Of a stretch of 64,000 nucleotides of DNA, positions 15,668 through 25,212 are shown in pieces; position 1 is the first letter of the stretch; each line of letters starts with the position of its first letter. Made by a program: the position numbers and the translations under genes. The notes under the pieces are model-generated. The model searched no databases. It saw only the letters and a list, made by a program, of their open reading frames with translations, and was not told the DNA's origin. The stretch comes from Paracidovorax avenae (GTDB lineage: Bacteria; Pseudomonadota; Gammaproteobacteria; Burkholderiales; Burkholderiaceae_C), in assembly GCF_040892545.1 (NCBI RefSeq), contig NZ_CP156079.1, positions 1,178,001 through 1,242,000 of the forward strand. The letters are read 5' to 3'.

Positions 15668-16079
15668 GTCGGAAAGAAAAAGAAGCAGCGTGCGGCGCGC
15701 GCACGCGGGGAAACACAGGACGCCGGTGGAGGCCGGGCGCGGCCGGATGGGAGGCCGGCGGCGTGGAAGCAGGTGGCGGAAGCCGCCAGGGGCGACGCGG
15801 GCCGGGAGTCCGGAACGGAGCGCGTCGTGAAAAAAGGAAGGAGCTTGCCGGAAGGAAGGCGGGCCGAGGTACGGGCCCGGTGCGGCGGGGCATGCGGGAC
15901 GATGCGTGCGCCGTAGGCCCCGGCAAGGCAGGCATGTCGCCAGGGCGGGGCATAGTGTAGCGCATGCGCGCCGGCCCGTCCGCAGCAATGGCCATGTGTT
16001 GCTTGCTGGCAATGGGCCATCGCGCGTGCATGCTGCCGTGCTAGCCTGTATCTTGATTTTTCAACCGAAGGTACGTTGC
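15668..16079. other. Intergenic region
   Basis: About 410 bp between divergent small genes. It is purine-rich near 15670-15850 and shows a likely promoter just before the 16080 gene (TTGATTTTTC near 16050). Frames that stay open are Arg/Pro/Ala-rich with no homologue look; nothing else is supported. Confidence 0.4.
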
Positions 16080-16292
16080 ATGGCTACCGCGTCCACTTCC
16101 ACCGCCCGGCTGGGCGAATTGCGCGAGGCATTGCCCCGCATCGACCGGTTGCTGCGCAGCAACCAGGCGGGTGAAATCGGCGAGGACGTGATCGACGAAC
16201 TCGTCCAGTGCGCATGGATGGAATGGAACGCGGGGGCGCTGCGCCTGACCGCCACGGGCCAGAACATCTGCCGCCAGATGCAGGCCCGCTGA
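16080..16292 (+). CDS. Conserved small protein of unknown function (70 aa)
   Basis: A 70-aa, mostly helical protein (LGELREALPRIDRLLRSN, VIDELVQCAWMEWNAGALRLTATG). It begins with ATG preceded by GAAGG about 8 bp upstream, and an AT-rich promoter-like stretch lies just before it. The ending resembles the winged or helical tail of small regulatory proteins but no domain is recognisable. It is convergent with the hydroxypyruvate isomerase-like gene. Confidence 0.5.
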   Translation: MATASTSTARLGELREALPRIDRLLRSNQAGEIGEDVIDELVQCAWMEWNAGALRLTATGQNICRQMQAR

Positions 16293-16363
16293 CCGCGGCG
16301 CGCGCAAACGTTTTCGCGCCGCTTCTGCGCCATTGCAGCGCCACCCGGCGCCACGGGCCGCCA

Positions 16364-17176
16364 TCACTCCGGCAGCGCCGCGCGCCAGGGCGCCATCCAC
16401 TCCAGACCCGCGCCGGTGCCACCCGGCTCCGAACCGCGCGCAGGCCGGTATTCGCAGCCGATCCAGCCGGCATATCCCAGCGCATCCACGAGCCGGAAAA
16501 GATAGGGGTAGTGCACCTCGCCCACGTCGGGCTCGTGGCGCTCCGGCACGCCGGCGATCTGCAGGTGGCCCACGCGGCCCGTGGGCAGGTAGCGGCGCAG
16601 TTTCGTGGCCACGTCGCCTTCGGCCACCTGGCAGTGGTAGAGGTCCATCTGCACCTGCACGTGCGGGCTGCCCAGTTCTTCGACCCAGGCGTGCGCTGCT
16701 TCCTGCCGCTGCAGGAAATAGCCGGGCATGTCGCGGCCGTTGATGGGTTCGATCATCAGCGCGATGCCGTGCGGGGCCGCCAGGGCCGCCGCACCGCGCA
16801 GGTTGGCGGCGTAGGTGGCCTGCAGCGCCGCGGGGTCTGCGCCTTCGGGCGCGATGCCGGCCATCACGTGGATGCGCGGGCAGGCCAGGACCCGGGCGTA
16901 GGCGACGGCCTGGGCGATGCCTTCGCGGAACTCCGCCTCCCGGCCCGGCAGGCAGGCCAGGCCGCGTTCGCCGGCCTCCCAGTCGCCCGGCGGGGCGTTG
17001 AACAGCACCTGCTGCAGTCCATGGCGATGCAGCAGGGCGGCCAGCCGGTCGGCCGGATGGGCATAGGGGAACAGGTACTCGACCCCCCGGAAGCCATCGC
17101 GGGCCGCGGCGGCGAAGCGGTCGGTGAACTCCATCTCCGGATAGAGCATGGAGAGGTTGGCGGCGAAGCGGGGCAT
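16364..17176 (-). CDS. Hydroxypyruvate isomerase / 2-oxo-tetronate isomerase family
   Basis: A 270-aa TIM-barrel isomerase of the xylose-isomerase-like superfamily. Diagnostic segments are [11 protein letters not shown] at the start, [34 protein letters not shown] and IGCEYRPA, including the two catalytic Glu and metal-binding Asp/His positions. It interconverts hydroxypyruvate and tartronate semialdehyde, or 2-oxo-tetronates in the OtnI subgroup. The SDR gene 90 bp upstream on the same strand probably belongs to the same small carbohydrate-acid pathway. A partner aldolase or kinase is not present, so Hyi and OtnI cannot be told apart. Confidence 0.82.
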   Translation of the reverse strand: MPRFAANLSMLYPEMEFTDRFAAAARDGFRGVEYLFPYAHPADRLAALLHRHGLQQVLFNAPPGDWEAGERGLACLPGREAEFREGIAQAVAYARVLACPRIHVMAGIAPEGADPAALQATYAANLRGAAALAAPHGIALMIEPINGRDMPGYFLQRQEAAHAWVEELGSPHVQVQMDLYHCQVAEGDVATKLRRYLPTGRVGHLQIAGVPERHEPDVGEVHYPYLFRLVDALGYAGWIGCEYRPARGSEPGGTGAGLEWMAPWRAALPE

Positions 17177-17265
17177 GGCGGCGGGGCTGGACGGCGGTGC
17201 GCCATTGTGCCGGGCCGCCTCCGTTCCATTGCCCGGTGCTGCTGACCGGGTGGTATGGCTCGGTG

Positions 17266-18045
17266 CTATTGCTCGGCGTAGTGGTAGGTCAGGCCGCCGT
17301 CCACGAAGTGGGTGCCGCCCGTGATGTAGCGCGCCTCGTCTCCCGCCAGGAAGGCCACCAGGCCGGCCACGTCCTCGGGCTGGCCCATGCGGCCCAGGGG
17401 GATCTGCGCATTGAGCGCGCGCATCTGCTCCGGGTTGTCCATGAGCTGCGCATTGATCGGGGTGGCGATGGCGCCGGGCGCGACGTTGTTGATGCGGATA
17501 CCCAGCGGGGCGAGTTCGCTCGCGAGGTTGCGCGCCAGCATGCGCAGCGCGCCCTTGCTCGCGCAGTACGAGGCGAAATGCGGGAAGGCGATCTCCTCGT
17601 GCACCGAGCTGATGTTGACGATGGCGCCCCCGTCCTTGCGCGAGCGCAGGCGCCGCACGAAGGCCTGCGTGGCGAAGAACAGGCCCTTCACGTTGGTGTC
17701 CATCACGAGGTCGTAGTCTTCCTCGGTCACGTCCCAGAAGTCGGCGCGGCGCTCCACGCCCGCGTTGTTCACCAGGATGTCCAGCCCGCCGAGCGCCTGC
17801 GCGGCCTCGTCCACCAGCCGGCCCGCCCCGGCCGCGCCGTGGCTCAGGTCCGCGGCCACGTACACCGCGCGGCGCCCGAGCGCGGCGATGCACTCGATGA
17901 GCCCGCCGGGCGCGCCATCGGGATTGCGGCCGTTGAGAACGACGTCGGCACCGTCCTGGGCGAGCCGCAGCGCGATGGCGGCGCCGATGCCCTGTGTGCT
18001 GCCGGTGACGAGGGCCTTGCGGCCTGCGAGGCGTCCTTGGACCAT
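17266..18045 (-). CDS. SDR-family oxidoreductase (classical)
   Basis: A 259-aa classical short-chain dehydrogenase. It has T-G-S-T-Q-G-I-G for cofactor binding (about 14-21), NNAG near 92, the catalytic Ser in ISSVHEE and Y-C-A-S-K, and the ending [17 protein letters not shown] seen in glucose-1-dehydrogenase-like SDRs. An Arg after the second strand (GRNPDG) points to NADP. AAAGG precedes the ATG. It is the first gene of a two-gene unit with the isomerase and may oxidise or reduce a sugar acid feeding it. Unlike the SDR at 10204, its active site is complete. Confidence 0.85.
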   Translation of the reverse strand: MVQGRLAGRKALVTGSTQGIGAAIALRLAQDGADVVLNGRNPDGAPGGLIECIAALGRRAVYVAADLSHGAAGAGRLVDEAAQALGGLDILVNNAGVERRADFWDVTEEDYDLVMDTNVKGLFFATQAFVRRLRSRKDGGAIVNISSVHEEIAFPHFASYCASKGALRMLARNLASELAPLGIRINNVAPGAIATPINAQLMDNPEQMRALNAQIPLGRMGQPEDVAGLVAFLAGDEARYITGGTHFVDGGLTYHYAEQ

Positions 18046-18173
18046 GGGATTGCCTTTCCTGAAGAGCCGGTGGAAATCCCGCCACTGTAGGGATGGCGGG
18101 AGGGCCTCCGCGTAGTCCGGCGCCCCGGCCCCGCGTGCGCCGGCAATGCCTGATGCCCTGCGCGCACGGCGAA

Positions 18174-18235
18174 GTCGGGTTTCTGCGGATTGCTTCGCGC
18201 ACCCGGTGGGCATGGCGGCGGCGGGCCGGCAGGAT
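18174..18235 (+). promoter_or_regulatory. Imperfect PIP box with -10 element
   Basis: GTCGG (18174-18178), 15 bases, TTCGC (18194-18198): one mismatch from the plant-inducible-promoter consensus TTCGB-N15-TTCGB used by HrpX/HrpB-type activators of type III secretion. 31 bases later comes CAGGAT, which fits the YANNNT -10 element at the known 30-32-base distance. The predicted transcript start falls about at the ATG at 18242, which would leave no leader, so either translation starts at a later ATG or the match is chance. Confidence 0.35.
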
Positions 18236-18241
18236 GGGGCC

Positions 18242-21200
18242 ATGTCCCTGCTCGGCAAACTGACCCGCTGCTTCGGTATCTCCCGGATCGCCTTCGATAC
18301 GCCGGCGGGACAGGCGCAGCAGATGCCGTCGCTGGCCAGCACCGCCGTGCGGCCTCTGGATGCGCCGGCCCGCCGGCCGCTGCGCCGGCCGCAGGCGGAC
18401 TCTGCCCGGCCTCCGCGCGGCGCCCTGCCGGCCGCCGCCGCACAGGGCGGCACGGCGGGCGTGCCGGGCGGGACGGGACGCGCCGGCAGTGCGGGCAGCA
18501 TGGCGTCCCATGTCCTGCCCGATGCGATGGAGCAGGCGCAGCCCGACATGTCCCGGTGTGTCCGCTCGCTGTTCAGCCGCACGGCCCATCGCTTCGGCGC
18601 GGCGGCGGACCTGGCCGGCGCCCTGTCGCAGCTGGATGTCTCGCGCATGGCGCCGATCCCGGGCCTGCCCGGAGCGCCGCGCGTGCTGCTGGCCCAGGCG
18701 TTCGCCGCGGCCACCGGAGGGGATGCCGCCATGGCCCTGGACGCACTCGCCGTGCTGCAGGAGATGGACCCGGCCCGCGAGGTGGCGGCGGCCTGGCGGC
18801 AGCGGCAGGCCGCTGCGTCCGGGGGCGATGCCGGATCGGTGTACGGAACGCCCGCGCAATCCCCGGAGGGCAGCGAAGATGGCTCGGAATACGGGACGGC
18901 CCGGCACTCCCTGGAGGCCGATGGACCGGACCCCTCCACGCCGCGGCGCTCGTCCGCCAGCGCGGAAGCGGACGGGGCGGCCCGCGCCGCTGCGGCCAGG
19001 CAGGCGGCGTGGCGCACGGCCGCCGCGCTGGCCGCCACGCCCATGGGACAGGACGTGCTGCAGGCCGTGGTCGCCGTTCCGGTGGAGGCTGCGTCGCGCC
19101 AGGATTTCGCGCTGCTGCTGAAGGCCGCAGCCGCCTTGCCGCAGACCGCCGAGGGGCTGGCCGGGGGATTGGACCCCGCCGCGCTGCTGGCCCGTGCCGT
19201 GGCACGGGACTGCCTGCCGGGCAGGGCGATCGCCTGCGCTGCCGCCCGGATGGCCGGCGATGTGCAGGCTGCCCAGCCCCACCGGTGGGCGCTGGCGGCC
19301 GTGCGCAACGACCTGTTCGACACCGGACCCGGATCGGACTTTGCCGCGATCGATGCGCGCCTCGTGAAAACCGGGCGCTGGATCGAGCGGGCCGCGCCGC
19401 AGCGGGGCAGGCTGCTGCGCAATCCCCTGGTCGGCAAGACACCTTTCACGGCCTTGCGGCACGGCACGCAGGGTGTGGAGCGCGGGCCTGCCATCGCGCG
19501 CCACCGCCGGGCCCGCGAAGCCGCGCTGCGCGAGGCCGCCGAGGGCCTGCGGGCGCACCTGGCCGATGCGGCCCTGCGCATGCGCACGCCCGGCCCCGGG
19601 CAGGTGCCCGAGGCGCTGCTGCGGGCTGCGGTCCTGGCGCACTGCCTGCAGACCCCGGCACCGGAGCCGCTCGAACGGGAGGGCTTCGACGCGGAGGCCC
19701 GTGGCCATATCGCCGGGCGCCTGGCCGGCATGCTCTCGCCGGGCCTGGACGCTGAGGGGCGGGCCGGCCTGGCCCACCGCCTGGCCGCTGCGCCCGCGCT
19801 GCAGGCGCTGGCCGTGCTGCGCTTCGACGCCCGGACCATGGAGCAGTGGCTCGACGAGGCCCGTGCGGTGGCGGGCACCGCCGCGCCGGCAGCCCGGGAA
19901 GGGCCGGTGGACCTGCATGCCGCGTCCGCGGCGCTGGCGCGGGCGCGCGAGGAGGTCGCGGGACGCGACACCCGCGTGCCGGTGATCGACCGCGAAACCG
20001 TGCGCACGGCGCTCAAGGAGATCATCGCCCGCCTCGAAGGATCGAGCCGCCTGCGGCTGAGCAGCGGGGGCCTGGTGGGCGTGGGGCTGCGGCAGATCAC
20101 GTCGTCGGTCAGTGCGGTCGCGAGCGCCTTCTTCCTGCGCGGCCGTATCGACGGCAGGGTGCAGCGCGGCCGGCAGGCCGTCTTCGAGATCGCGATGCCG
20201 CCCTACGACATGGAGATCGTGCTCGGCACCCAGCGCCAGGCGGCCCGGCAGGTGGGCGTCGGTGCCTTCGTGGGGCCGGACATCGGCCTGGCCAAGGCAG
20301 GCGTCAACGTGGACACCGTGCTCTATGGCCGCGAGCACGCCGAGGTGAACGGCATTTCGCTGCGCCTGCCGCGCGTCGGACGGCCCGTACCGGAGCTGCG
20401 GGCCGAGTTCTCTGCCCTGGTGGACGCGCTGCTCGACGGATGCCACGGCGGCATGCAGCCAGGCGATGGAACGCCCCTGCTGCAGCGCCTGCTGCAGGCG
20501 TTTCCCGAACTCACGGTGAACCGCATCGGCCGGGCCGGCGACGGCCGGCGGCGCCATGCGCTGGGCGTGGACGCCGCGGCCTCGGCTGGCTACTGGGGGG
20601 CCAAGCTCAGCGGCAGCGTCGGCGGATTCGTCGAGGCCCAGCGCAACGTCACGAAGCACTACGCCGACGCGACGGGCCATATGCGTGTCGAGCGCTCGAT
20701 CGGAGGGCACCTCGACAAGGCCGGGGTGGCGGCCAGGGTGTCCGCCGGCTTCGGCACGACGCTCGCGTCGGCCACCGCCGCGTCCGGCGGCGTGGACCTC
20801 TCGCTCGCGGCGCTCCAGGCCGGTGCGGCCGTGGAGCATGTCTTCTCCGGCCTGTCGCGCCGCAGGGAGGCCGTCTATGAAGCAGGGCGCCTGCATCCGC
20901 TCTCGTTCGTGGAAACCGAATACCAGAACGTGGATGCGTTCCTCGAGGCGATGGAGCCGCAGGCCGCGGACTGGGTCGATGCCGGCATCGAGCAGCCCCG
21001 GCTGGACGCGCTGCTGCAGGCCGTCCGGCAGCATGCGGCGCCGATCCACAGCTTCGCGGCGCGCTCCACGGTGACGCCCGCCATGCGCCAGCGGGACGAT
21101 GCCTACCGCTCGGCCCTGCAGCTCTGCGCGCAGCACCCGGGCGGCCCGCCGGGCGCGGCGCAGGCGCTGGCCGCCCGGATCGAATCCCAGTGGGCGGACC

Positions 21201-21424
21201 CGGCCGCGGTGCAGCCCTATTCGCTGCGCTCCTACGAGCGCCACATGGTCCAGCAGACGCGCGGCATCGATCTGGTGGTGCAGTGGGCCGGCCTGGAAGC
21301 GGCCGAGGCGTCCCACATCGACAACCGGATCGACGTGCCGGCCCGGCGGCCGGCGCCGGCGCCGGTGCCTATCCGTCCGGAGGGTCCGCCAGCAATTGCT
21401 CCAGGCGCCGCGGGTAATGGTTGA
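18242..21424 (+). CDS. Large hypothetical protein, candidate type III secreted effector
   Basis: A 1060-aa protein with no signal peptide. The first ~60 residues are Ser/Ala/Pro/Arg-rich and low in acidic residues, like type III secretion signals. Residues about 60-560 are Ala/Arg-rich helices; about 600-870 contain glycine-rich, strand-like blocks ([50 protein letters not shown]); the rest is helical with a Pro-rich end. Two Ala-Trp-Arg triads occur near residues 184 and 256, so the AWR/RipA effector family (about 1000-1250 aa) is one possibility, not established. An imperfect PIP box lies just upstream. The downstream in-frame ATG at about 18323 is an alternative start. Confidence 0.45.
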   Translation: MSLLGKLTRCFGISRIAFDTPAGQAQQMPSLASTAVRPLDAPARRPLRRPQADSARPPRGALPAAAAQGGTAGVPGGTGRAGSAGSMASHVLPDAMEQAQPDMSRCVRSLFSRTAHRFGAAADLAGALSQLDVSRMAPIPGLPGAPRVLLAQAFAAATGGDAAMALDALAVLQEMDPAREVAAAWRQRQAAASGGDAGSVYGTPAQSPEGSEDGSEYGTARHSLEADGPDPSTPRRSSASAEADGAARAAAARQAAWRTAAALAATPMGQDVLQAVVAVPVEAASRQDFALLLKAAAALPQTAEGLAGGLDPAALLARAVARDCLPGRAIACAAARMAGDVQAAQPHRWALAAVRNDLFDTGPGSDFAAIDARLVKTGRWIERAAPQRGRLLRNPLVGKTPFTALRHGTQGVERGPAIARHRRAREAALREAAEGLRAHLADAALRMRTPGPGQVPEALLRAAVLAHCLQTPAPEPLEREGFDAEARGHIAGRLAGMLSPGLDAEGRAGLAHRLAAAPALQALAVLRFDARTMEQWLDEARAVAGTAAPAAREGPVDLHAASAALARAREEVAGRDTRVPVIDRETVRTALKEIIARLEGSSRLRLSSGGLVGVGLRQITSSVSAVASAFFLRGRIDGRVQRGRQAVFEIAMPPYDMEIVLGTQRQAARQVGVGAFVGPDIGLAKAGVNVDTVLYGREHAEVNGISLRLPRVGRPVPELRAEFSALVDALLDGCHGGMQPGDGTPLLQRLLQAFPELTVNRIGRAGDGRRRHALGVDAAASAGYWGAKLSGSVGGFVEAQRNVTKHYADATGHMRVERSIGGHLDKAGVAARVSAGFGTTLASATAASGGVDLSLAALQAGAAVEHVFSGLSRRREAVYEAGRLHPLSFVETEYQNVDAFLEAMEPQAADWVDAGIEQPRLDALLQAVRQHAAPIHSFAARSTVTPAMRQRDDAYRSALQLCAQHPGGPPGAAQALAARIESQWADPAAVQPYSLRSYERHMVQQTRGIDLVVQWAGLEAAEASHIDNRIDVPARRPAPAPVPIRPEGPPAIAPGAAGNG

Positions 21425-21787
21425 GGAAGTCCCGCGTCACCTCGAAATGCTCGGTGTCCTCGAAGGCCACTTCGCTCACGCCCGTGCCGTCGAACAGGAT
21501 GATCTTCGCGTGCGGGTACGACAGCAGGATCGGCGAGTGCGTGGCGATGACGAGTTGCGAATGGTCCTCGACCAGCTGGTGGATGGCGCACAGCGCCGGG
21601 CCAGCGCTTCCAGCACGGTGGATTTGCCCGCGCCGTTCTCTCCGACGAAGAAGGTGACGTTGGGATGGAAGTCGATCTGGTCTATCTGCGCGACGGCCGG
21701 GATGCTGTAGGGGTAGGTGCTCTCGTTGATGTCGGCGTCGGGCCGGAAGCTGGCGCGCAGCAGGTGGGGCCGGGTGCGGCGGGGCAT
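21369..21787 (-). pseudogene. Remnant of AAA-family ATPase with internal deletion
   Basis: Codons from the ATG at 21787 give the normal N-terminus of a predicted small ATPase, including IDQIDFHPNVTFFVGENGAG with Walker A GENGAGKST. At about 21600 the homology jumps one frame to the family's C-terminal part: [42 protein letters not shown], ending at the TAG at 21369. The central ~100 residues with the signature and Walker B are missing, as though excised with a frame shift at GCTGGCCCGGCGCTG. It cannot make a working ATPase. Its 3' end overlaps the convergent effector-like gene. Confidence 0.75.
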
Positions 21788-21796
21788 GTGCGTTCC

Positions 21797-22279
21797 CTAG
21801 GCCTGGGCGCCCAGCGGCTTGACCAGGAACAGCGAGCGGACCTCATAGCCCAGCTCTTCATACACATGCAGCGCATGGGTGTTGAACGCCCAGACGTTCA
21901 GGCGCACTTCGACGCCTCCCCGCTGCGCCACCCAGTCCTGGGCCCGCTGCATCAATTCCCTGCCGATGCCCCGGCCCCGCTGGCTGGCGGTGATGCCGAC
22001 GCTGCCCACGCGGCCGAAGCGCATGGGCTTCAGCAGCGAGTGGGATTCCGAGACGATGCTGACGGTGACGAAGCCGACCAGCCCGTCCCGGGACTCGGCG
22101 ACGAAGGTCGTGGCGTCTTCCCGGCCGATGCTGCTGCGCCAGTGCGCTGCGTCCCGGTCCGGGTCGCCCGGGCCTGCGAAGATGCCGGGAAAGGCCTCGT
22201 GGTGGACCGCGTTCACTTCCTCGCCGAGCGCGCAGATCGCGTGGAGGTCGGTTTCGGTGGCTTCGCGGTAGGTGGGCAT
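21797..22279 (-). CDS. GNAT-family acetyltransferase
   Basis: A 160-aa GCN5-related N-acetyltransferase. The acetyl-CoA-binding signature is visible as GSVGITASQRGRGIGRELM, followed by the conserved ending NTHALHVYEELGYE. Substrate unknown. I prefer the ATG at 22279, where the first strand (M-P-T-Y-R-E-A-T) begins, to the ATG at 22303 that adds eight residues; neither has a clear ribosome site. It overlaps nothing and lies 50 bp downstream of the ABC permease gene on the same strand, perhaps as the last gene of that operon. Confidence 0.8.
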   Translation of the reverse strand: MPTYREATETDLHAICALGEEVNAVHHEAFPGIFAGPGDPDRDAAHWRSSIGREDATTFVAESRDGLVGFVTVSIVSESHSLLKPMRFGRVGSVGITASQRGRGIGRELMQRAQDWVAQRGGVEVRLNVWAFNTHALHVYEELGYEVRSLFLVKPLGAQA

Positions 22280-22329
22280 GCGGAAATTGTAGGGTTGCGC
22301 CATGGCGCCGGGCCCGGGCCCGCGCGCCC

Positions 22330-23106
22330 TCACTCCCCCTGCGATCCCCGCCGTGCCCAGCCGGTGGTGTGCTTTTCCAGCACGCTGAAAAGCTCGTACA
22401 TCACCATCGCCATCGCGCCCACCACCATCAGGCCCGCGAAGGCCAGGCCCATCTGCATGGACGAGCCCGCGGAGATCAGCAGGTAGCCGATGCCTTCGTT
22501 GGCGGCGGTCATCTCGCTCACCGTGGTGCCCACGAAGGCCAGCGTGATGGCGACCTTGAGCGAACCGTAGAAGTAGGGCAGGGAGCGCGGCAGGCCCACC
22601 TTGGTGAGCACGTCCCAGCGGCGCGCGCCCAGCACGCGCAGCACGTCCTCCAGCTCCGGCTCCAGGGTGGCCAGGCCCGTGGCGATGTTCACCATGATCG
22701 GGAAGAAGCTGATCAGGAAGGCCGTGAGGATGGCCGGCCCCGCGCCGATGCCGAACCACACCACGAGGATGGGCACGAACGCGGCCTTGGGCAGCGCGTT
22801 GAAGGCGGTCATGAGCGGGTAGATGGCTGCATAGGCCAGGCGCGAGGAGCCGATCACGAAGCCCAGCAGCACGCCCACCACGATGGCGATGCCGAAGCCC
22901 GCCATGGTGACCCAGAAGGTGCGCCATGCGTGGCCCGCGATGATCCACTTGAACTCCACCAGCTGGTTCCAGATGGCCAGCGGGCTGGGGAAGATGAACT
23001 CCGAAACGCCCAGGCCCGAGCAGATGACCTGCCAGAGCACGATCACCGTGAAGAGCAGGACCCAGGGCGACCAGCGCTCGACGCGCTTGCGGTGCTGTGC
23101 GTTCAT
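22330..23106 (-). CDS. ABC transporter permease, NMT1/SsuC type
   Basis: A 258-aa inner-membrane permease with about six helices. The EAA loop that contacts the ATPase is visible near VLRVLGARRWDVLTKVGLP (about 160-180). The N-terminus (W-S-P-W-V-L-L-F-T) and FIFPSPLAIWNQL motif are typical of SsuC/TauC/ThiX-like permeases. Its ATG overlaps the TGA of the ATPase gene (23103-23106). Together with the ATPase and receptor upstream it forms a complete importer, plausibly for a purine or pyrimidine-like compound given the deaminase in the same run. Confidence 0.88.
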   Translation of the reverse strand: MNAQHRKRVERWSPWVLLFTVIVLWQVICSGLGVSEFIFPSPLAIWNQLVEFKWIIAGHAWRTFWVTMAGFGIAIVVGVLLGFVIGSSRLAYAAIYPLMTAFNALPKAAFVPILVVWFGIGAGPAILTAFLISFFPIMVNIATGLATLEPELEDVLRVLGARRWDVLTKVGLPRSLPYFYGSLKVAITLAFVGTTVSEMTAANEGIGYLLISAGSSMQMGLAFAGLMVVGAMAMVMYELFSVLEKHTTGWARRGSQGE

Positions 23107-23927
23107 TGCGTGATCTCCCCGCCGGTCTTGCGCAGCGCCCCGATGTGGCCGCGCAGCTCCAGCACGATGTCGGTGAATTCCTTGGTGTAGGTGAGCTCCA
23201 GGTCGCGCGGCCGGGGCAGTTCGATGTCGCGGCGCACGACGAAGCGGCCCGGGCTCTTGCTCATCACATAGACCGTGTCGGCCAGGAACACGCTCTCGCG
23301 CAGGTCGTGCGTGACCAGGATGACGTTGAATTGCTGCTCGGCCTGCAGGTCGCGCAGGATGCACCAGAGTTCCTCGCGCGTGAACGCGTCGAGCGCGCCG
23401 AAGGGCTCGTCGAGCAGCAGCATCTGCGGCTCGTGGATGAGCGCGCGGCAGATGCTGGCGCGCTGCTGCATGCCGCCCGAGAGCTGCCAGGGGTACTTGT
23501 CCTCGTAGCCGGCCAGGCCGACCTTCTGCAGCAGGGCGCGGGCGCGGGCCTCGTATTCCTTGCGGCGGGCCTTGAACTGCGAGCGGTGCGGCTCGACGAT
23601 CTCCAGCGGCAGCAGCACGTTGGCGACCGTGGTGCGCCAGGGCAGCAGCGAAGGCGCCTGGAAGGCCATGCCCGAGATCTTCAGCGGCCCGGTCACGGGC
23701 TCGCCGGCGATGCGGATCTTGCCCATGGAGGGCATGCGCAGGCCGGTGGCCAGCTTCATGAAGGTGGACTTGCCGCAGCCGGACGGCCCGACGATCGCGA
23801 TGAATTCGCCGCGCCGCACCTGCAGGTCGATGGCTTCCACCGCGAAGTGGTTGGCGCGCAGCAGCTCTTCGTTGTAGGCGAGCCAGACGTCGCGGAAGTC
23901 CACGAAATAGGTTTCGGTGGCCTGCAT
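23103..23927 (-). CDS. ABC transporter ATP-binding protein, NMT1/SsuB type
   Basis: A 274-aa ABC ATPase. Walker A GPSGCGKST lies near residues 47-55, the Q loop at AFQAPSLLPW, the signature WQLSGGMQQR near 150, Walker B MLLLDEPFGALD, and the H loop VTHDLRES. Homodimer on the cytoplasmic side of the permease encoded next. The first ~20 residues precede the first strand, which is normal for this subgroup. It is separated from the receptor gene by 116 bp but on the same strand, so a single operon receptor-ATPase-permease is likely. Confidence 0.92.
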   Translation of the reverse strand: MQATETYFVDFRDVWLAYNEELLRANHFAVEAIDLQVRRGEFIAIVGPSGCGKSTFMKLATGLRMPSMGKIRIAGEPVTGPLKISGMAFQAPSLLPWRTTVANVLLPLEIVEPHRSQFKARRKEYEARARALLQKVGLAGYEDKYPWQLSGGMQQRASICRALIHEPQMLLLDEPFGALDAFTREELWCILRDLQAEQQFNVILVTHDLRESVFLADTVYVMSKSPGRFVVRRDIELPRPRDLELTYTKEFTDIVLELRGHIGALRKTGGEITQ

Positions 23928-24043
23928 GGGAGAAATCCTGGAATGGGGAGGGGCCGCGGTCCGGCGGCGGAGGGCGCCGGCGGGCACGGCCCCTCCACGC
24001 GGTCGCGTGAACGGGCCGGATTGCCGGGCCGGGCGGGGAAGGC

Positions 24044-25084
24044 CTACTTCTTCGGCAGGATGTTCAGCTCGGCGGCCGCAGGCAGGAAGCTGCCGTTCCA
24101 CACGGTGGCGGGATCGACGCGCGTCTTGGTGTTGTAGGCGTCCGAGACCTGCGAAGCCATCAGGGCGAGCCGCTGGGGCTTCACCTGGCCGAAGCCCTCG
24201 GCGCGTGCATCCGGGCTGTTGATCACCGTGTCGATGGCCAGCTGCAGCCGGCGCGTTTCCAGCGCGGTGTTCACGATGCCGTCGCGCTCCTTCACGTAGG
24301 CGATGGCGGCACCGGGGTTGGCGATCACCTCCTTCGCGCCGCGGGTGAAGGCCTTCAGGAAGGCCTTCACCGCCTCGGGGTTCTCCTTGAGGATCTTCGG
24401 GCTCGCGATGATGGCGTTGCCGTAGAGCTTCACGCCGTAATCGGCGTAGGGCAGCACGACCACGTCCGATGCCTTGGCGCCACGCGCTTCCAGGTTCAGC
24501 AGGGAGGTGAAGGTGAAGCCGGTGATGGCGTCCACGTCGCCGCGCACGAGCATGGTTTCGCGCAGCGGCGGGTCCATGGCGGTCCATTGCACGCCGGCGA
24601 TCTGGTTGGCCTTGGCGAAGATCGGGAAGCCGCGGCGCCCGGCGTCGAACACCGGTGCGCCGAGCTTCTTGCCGTTCAGGTCGGCGGGCTTGGTGATGCC
24701 GCTCTTCTTCAGCGCCATGACCGAGGCGGGCGTGTTGTTGTAGACCATCATCACGGCCACGGGCTTGTTCTGCGCGTCGGGGTTGTTGCCGTGGAATTCC
24801 ATCACCGCGGCCAGGTCGGCGAAGCCGATGTCGTAGGAGCCCGAGGCCACGCGCTGCACGGCGCCGCCCGAGCCGTTGCCGGCGTCCACCGTCACGTTCA
24901 GGCCCGCTTCCTTGAAGTAACCCTTGGCCGTGGGCAGCAGGAAGAAGGCCGCGGGCCCCTCGAAGCGCCAGTCGAGCTGGAACTTGATGGGGGTCGGCGC
25001 GCCGGCCTGGGCCTGCGCGGCGGGTGCCAGCAGGCCCGATGCGGCGAACAGCAGGGCGGACTGCAGGAAGGAACGCTTGGTCAT
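24044..25084 (-). CDS. NMT1/SsuA-type ABC solute-binding protein (paralogue 2)
   Basis: A 346-aa periplasmic receptor with a Sec-type signal (M-T-K-R-S-F-L-Q, hydrophobic stretch, cleavage after AAQAQ). It is clearly paralogous to the receptor at 12501: KGYFKEAGLNVTVD, RVASGSYDIGFADLAAVMEF, MLVRGDVDA and VKLYGNAIIA correspond one to one. This copy has its own ATPase and permease downstream and a deaminase upstream, but no riboswitch-like leader was found in the 128 bp before it. Substrate unknown; context suggests nucleobase-like compounds. Confidence 0.88.
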   Translation of the reverse strand: MTKRSFLQSALLFAASGLLAPAAQAQAGAPTPIKFQLDWRFEGPAAFFLLPTAKGYFKEAGLNVTVDAGNGSGGAVQRVASGSYDIGFADLAAVMEFHGNNPDAQNKPVAVMMVYNNTPASVMALKKSGITKPADLNGKKLGAPVFDAGRRGFPIFAKANQIAGVQWTAMDPPLRETMLVRGDVDAITGFTFTSLLNLEARGAKASDVVVLPYADYGVKLYGNAIIASPKILKENPEAVKAFLKAFTRGAKEVIANPGAAIAYVKERDGIVNTALETRRLQLAIDTVINSPDARAEGFGQVKPQRLALMASQVSDAYNTKTRVDPATVWNGSFLPAAAELNILPKK

Positions 25085-25212
25085 GGGGTCTCCATTCGTG
25101 TCGATCGATACCGGGAGTATCAGCAAGATCGATGCCTGTCCGCCGCCGACTGCAGGGCCCGGTATGCAGGGATTGCACCGGTATGGTGCATGAATTCGTG
25201 CCTGCCTGGGGC

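Noticed and set aside
16364..21316. 1650-aa minus-strand open frame
   Set aside because: Only its last ~270 codons (hydroxypyruvate isomerase) are real; the rest is antisense to the effector-like gene or out of frame with the SDR.
22601..24137. Plus-strand ORFs opposite the ABC transporter genes
   Set aside because: Antisense shadows; the minus-strand frames carry all ABC motifs.
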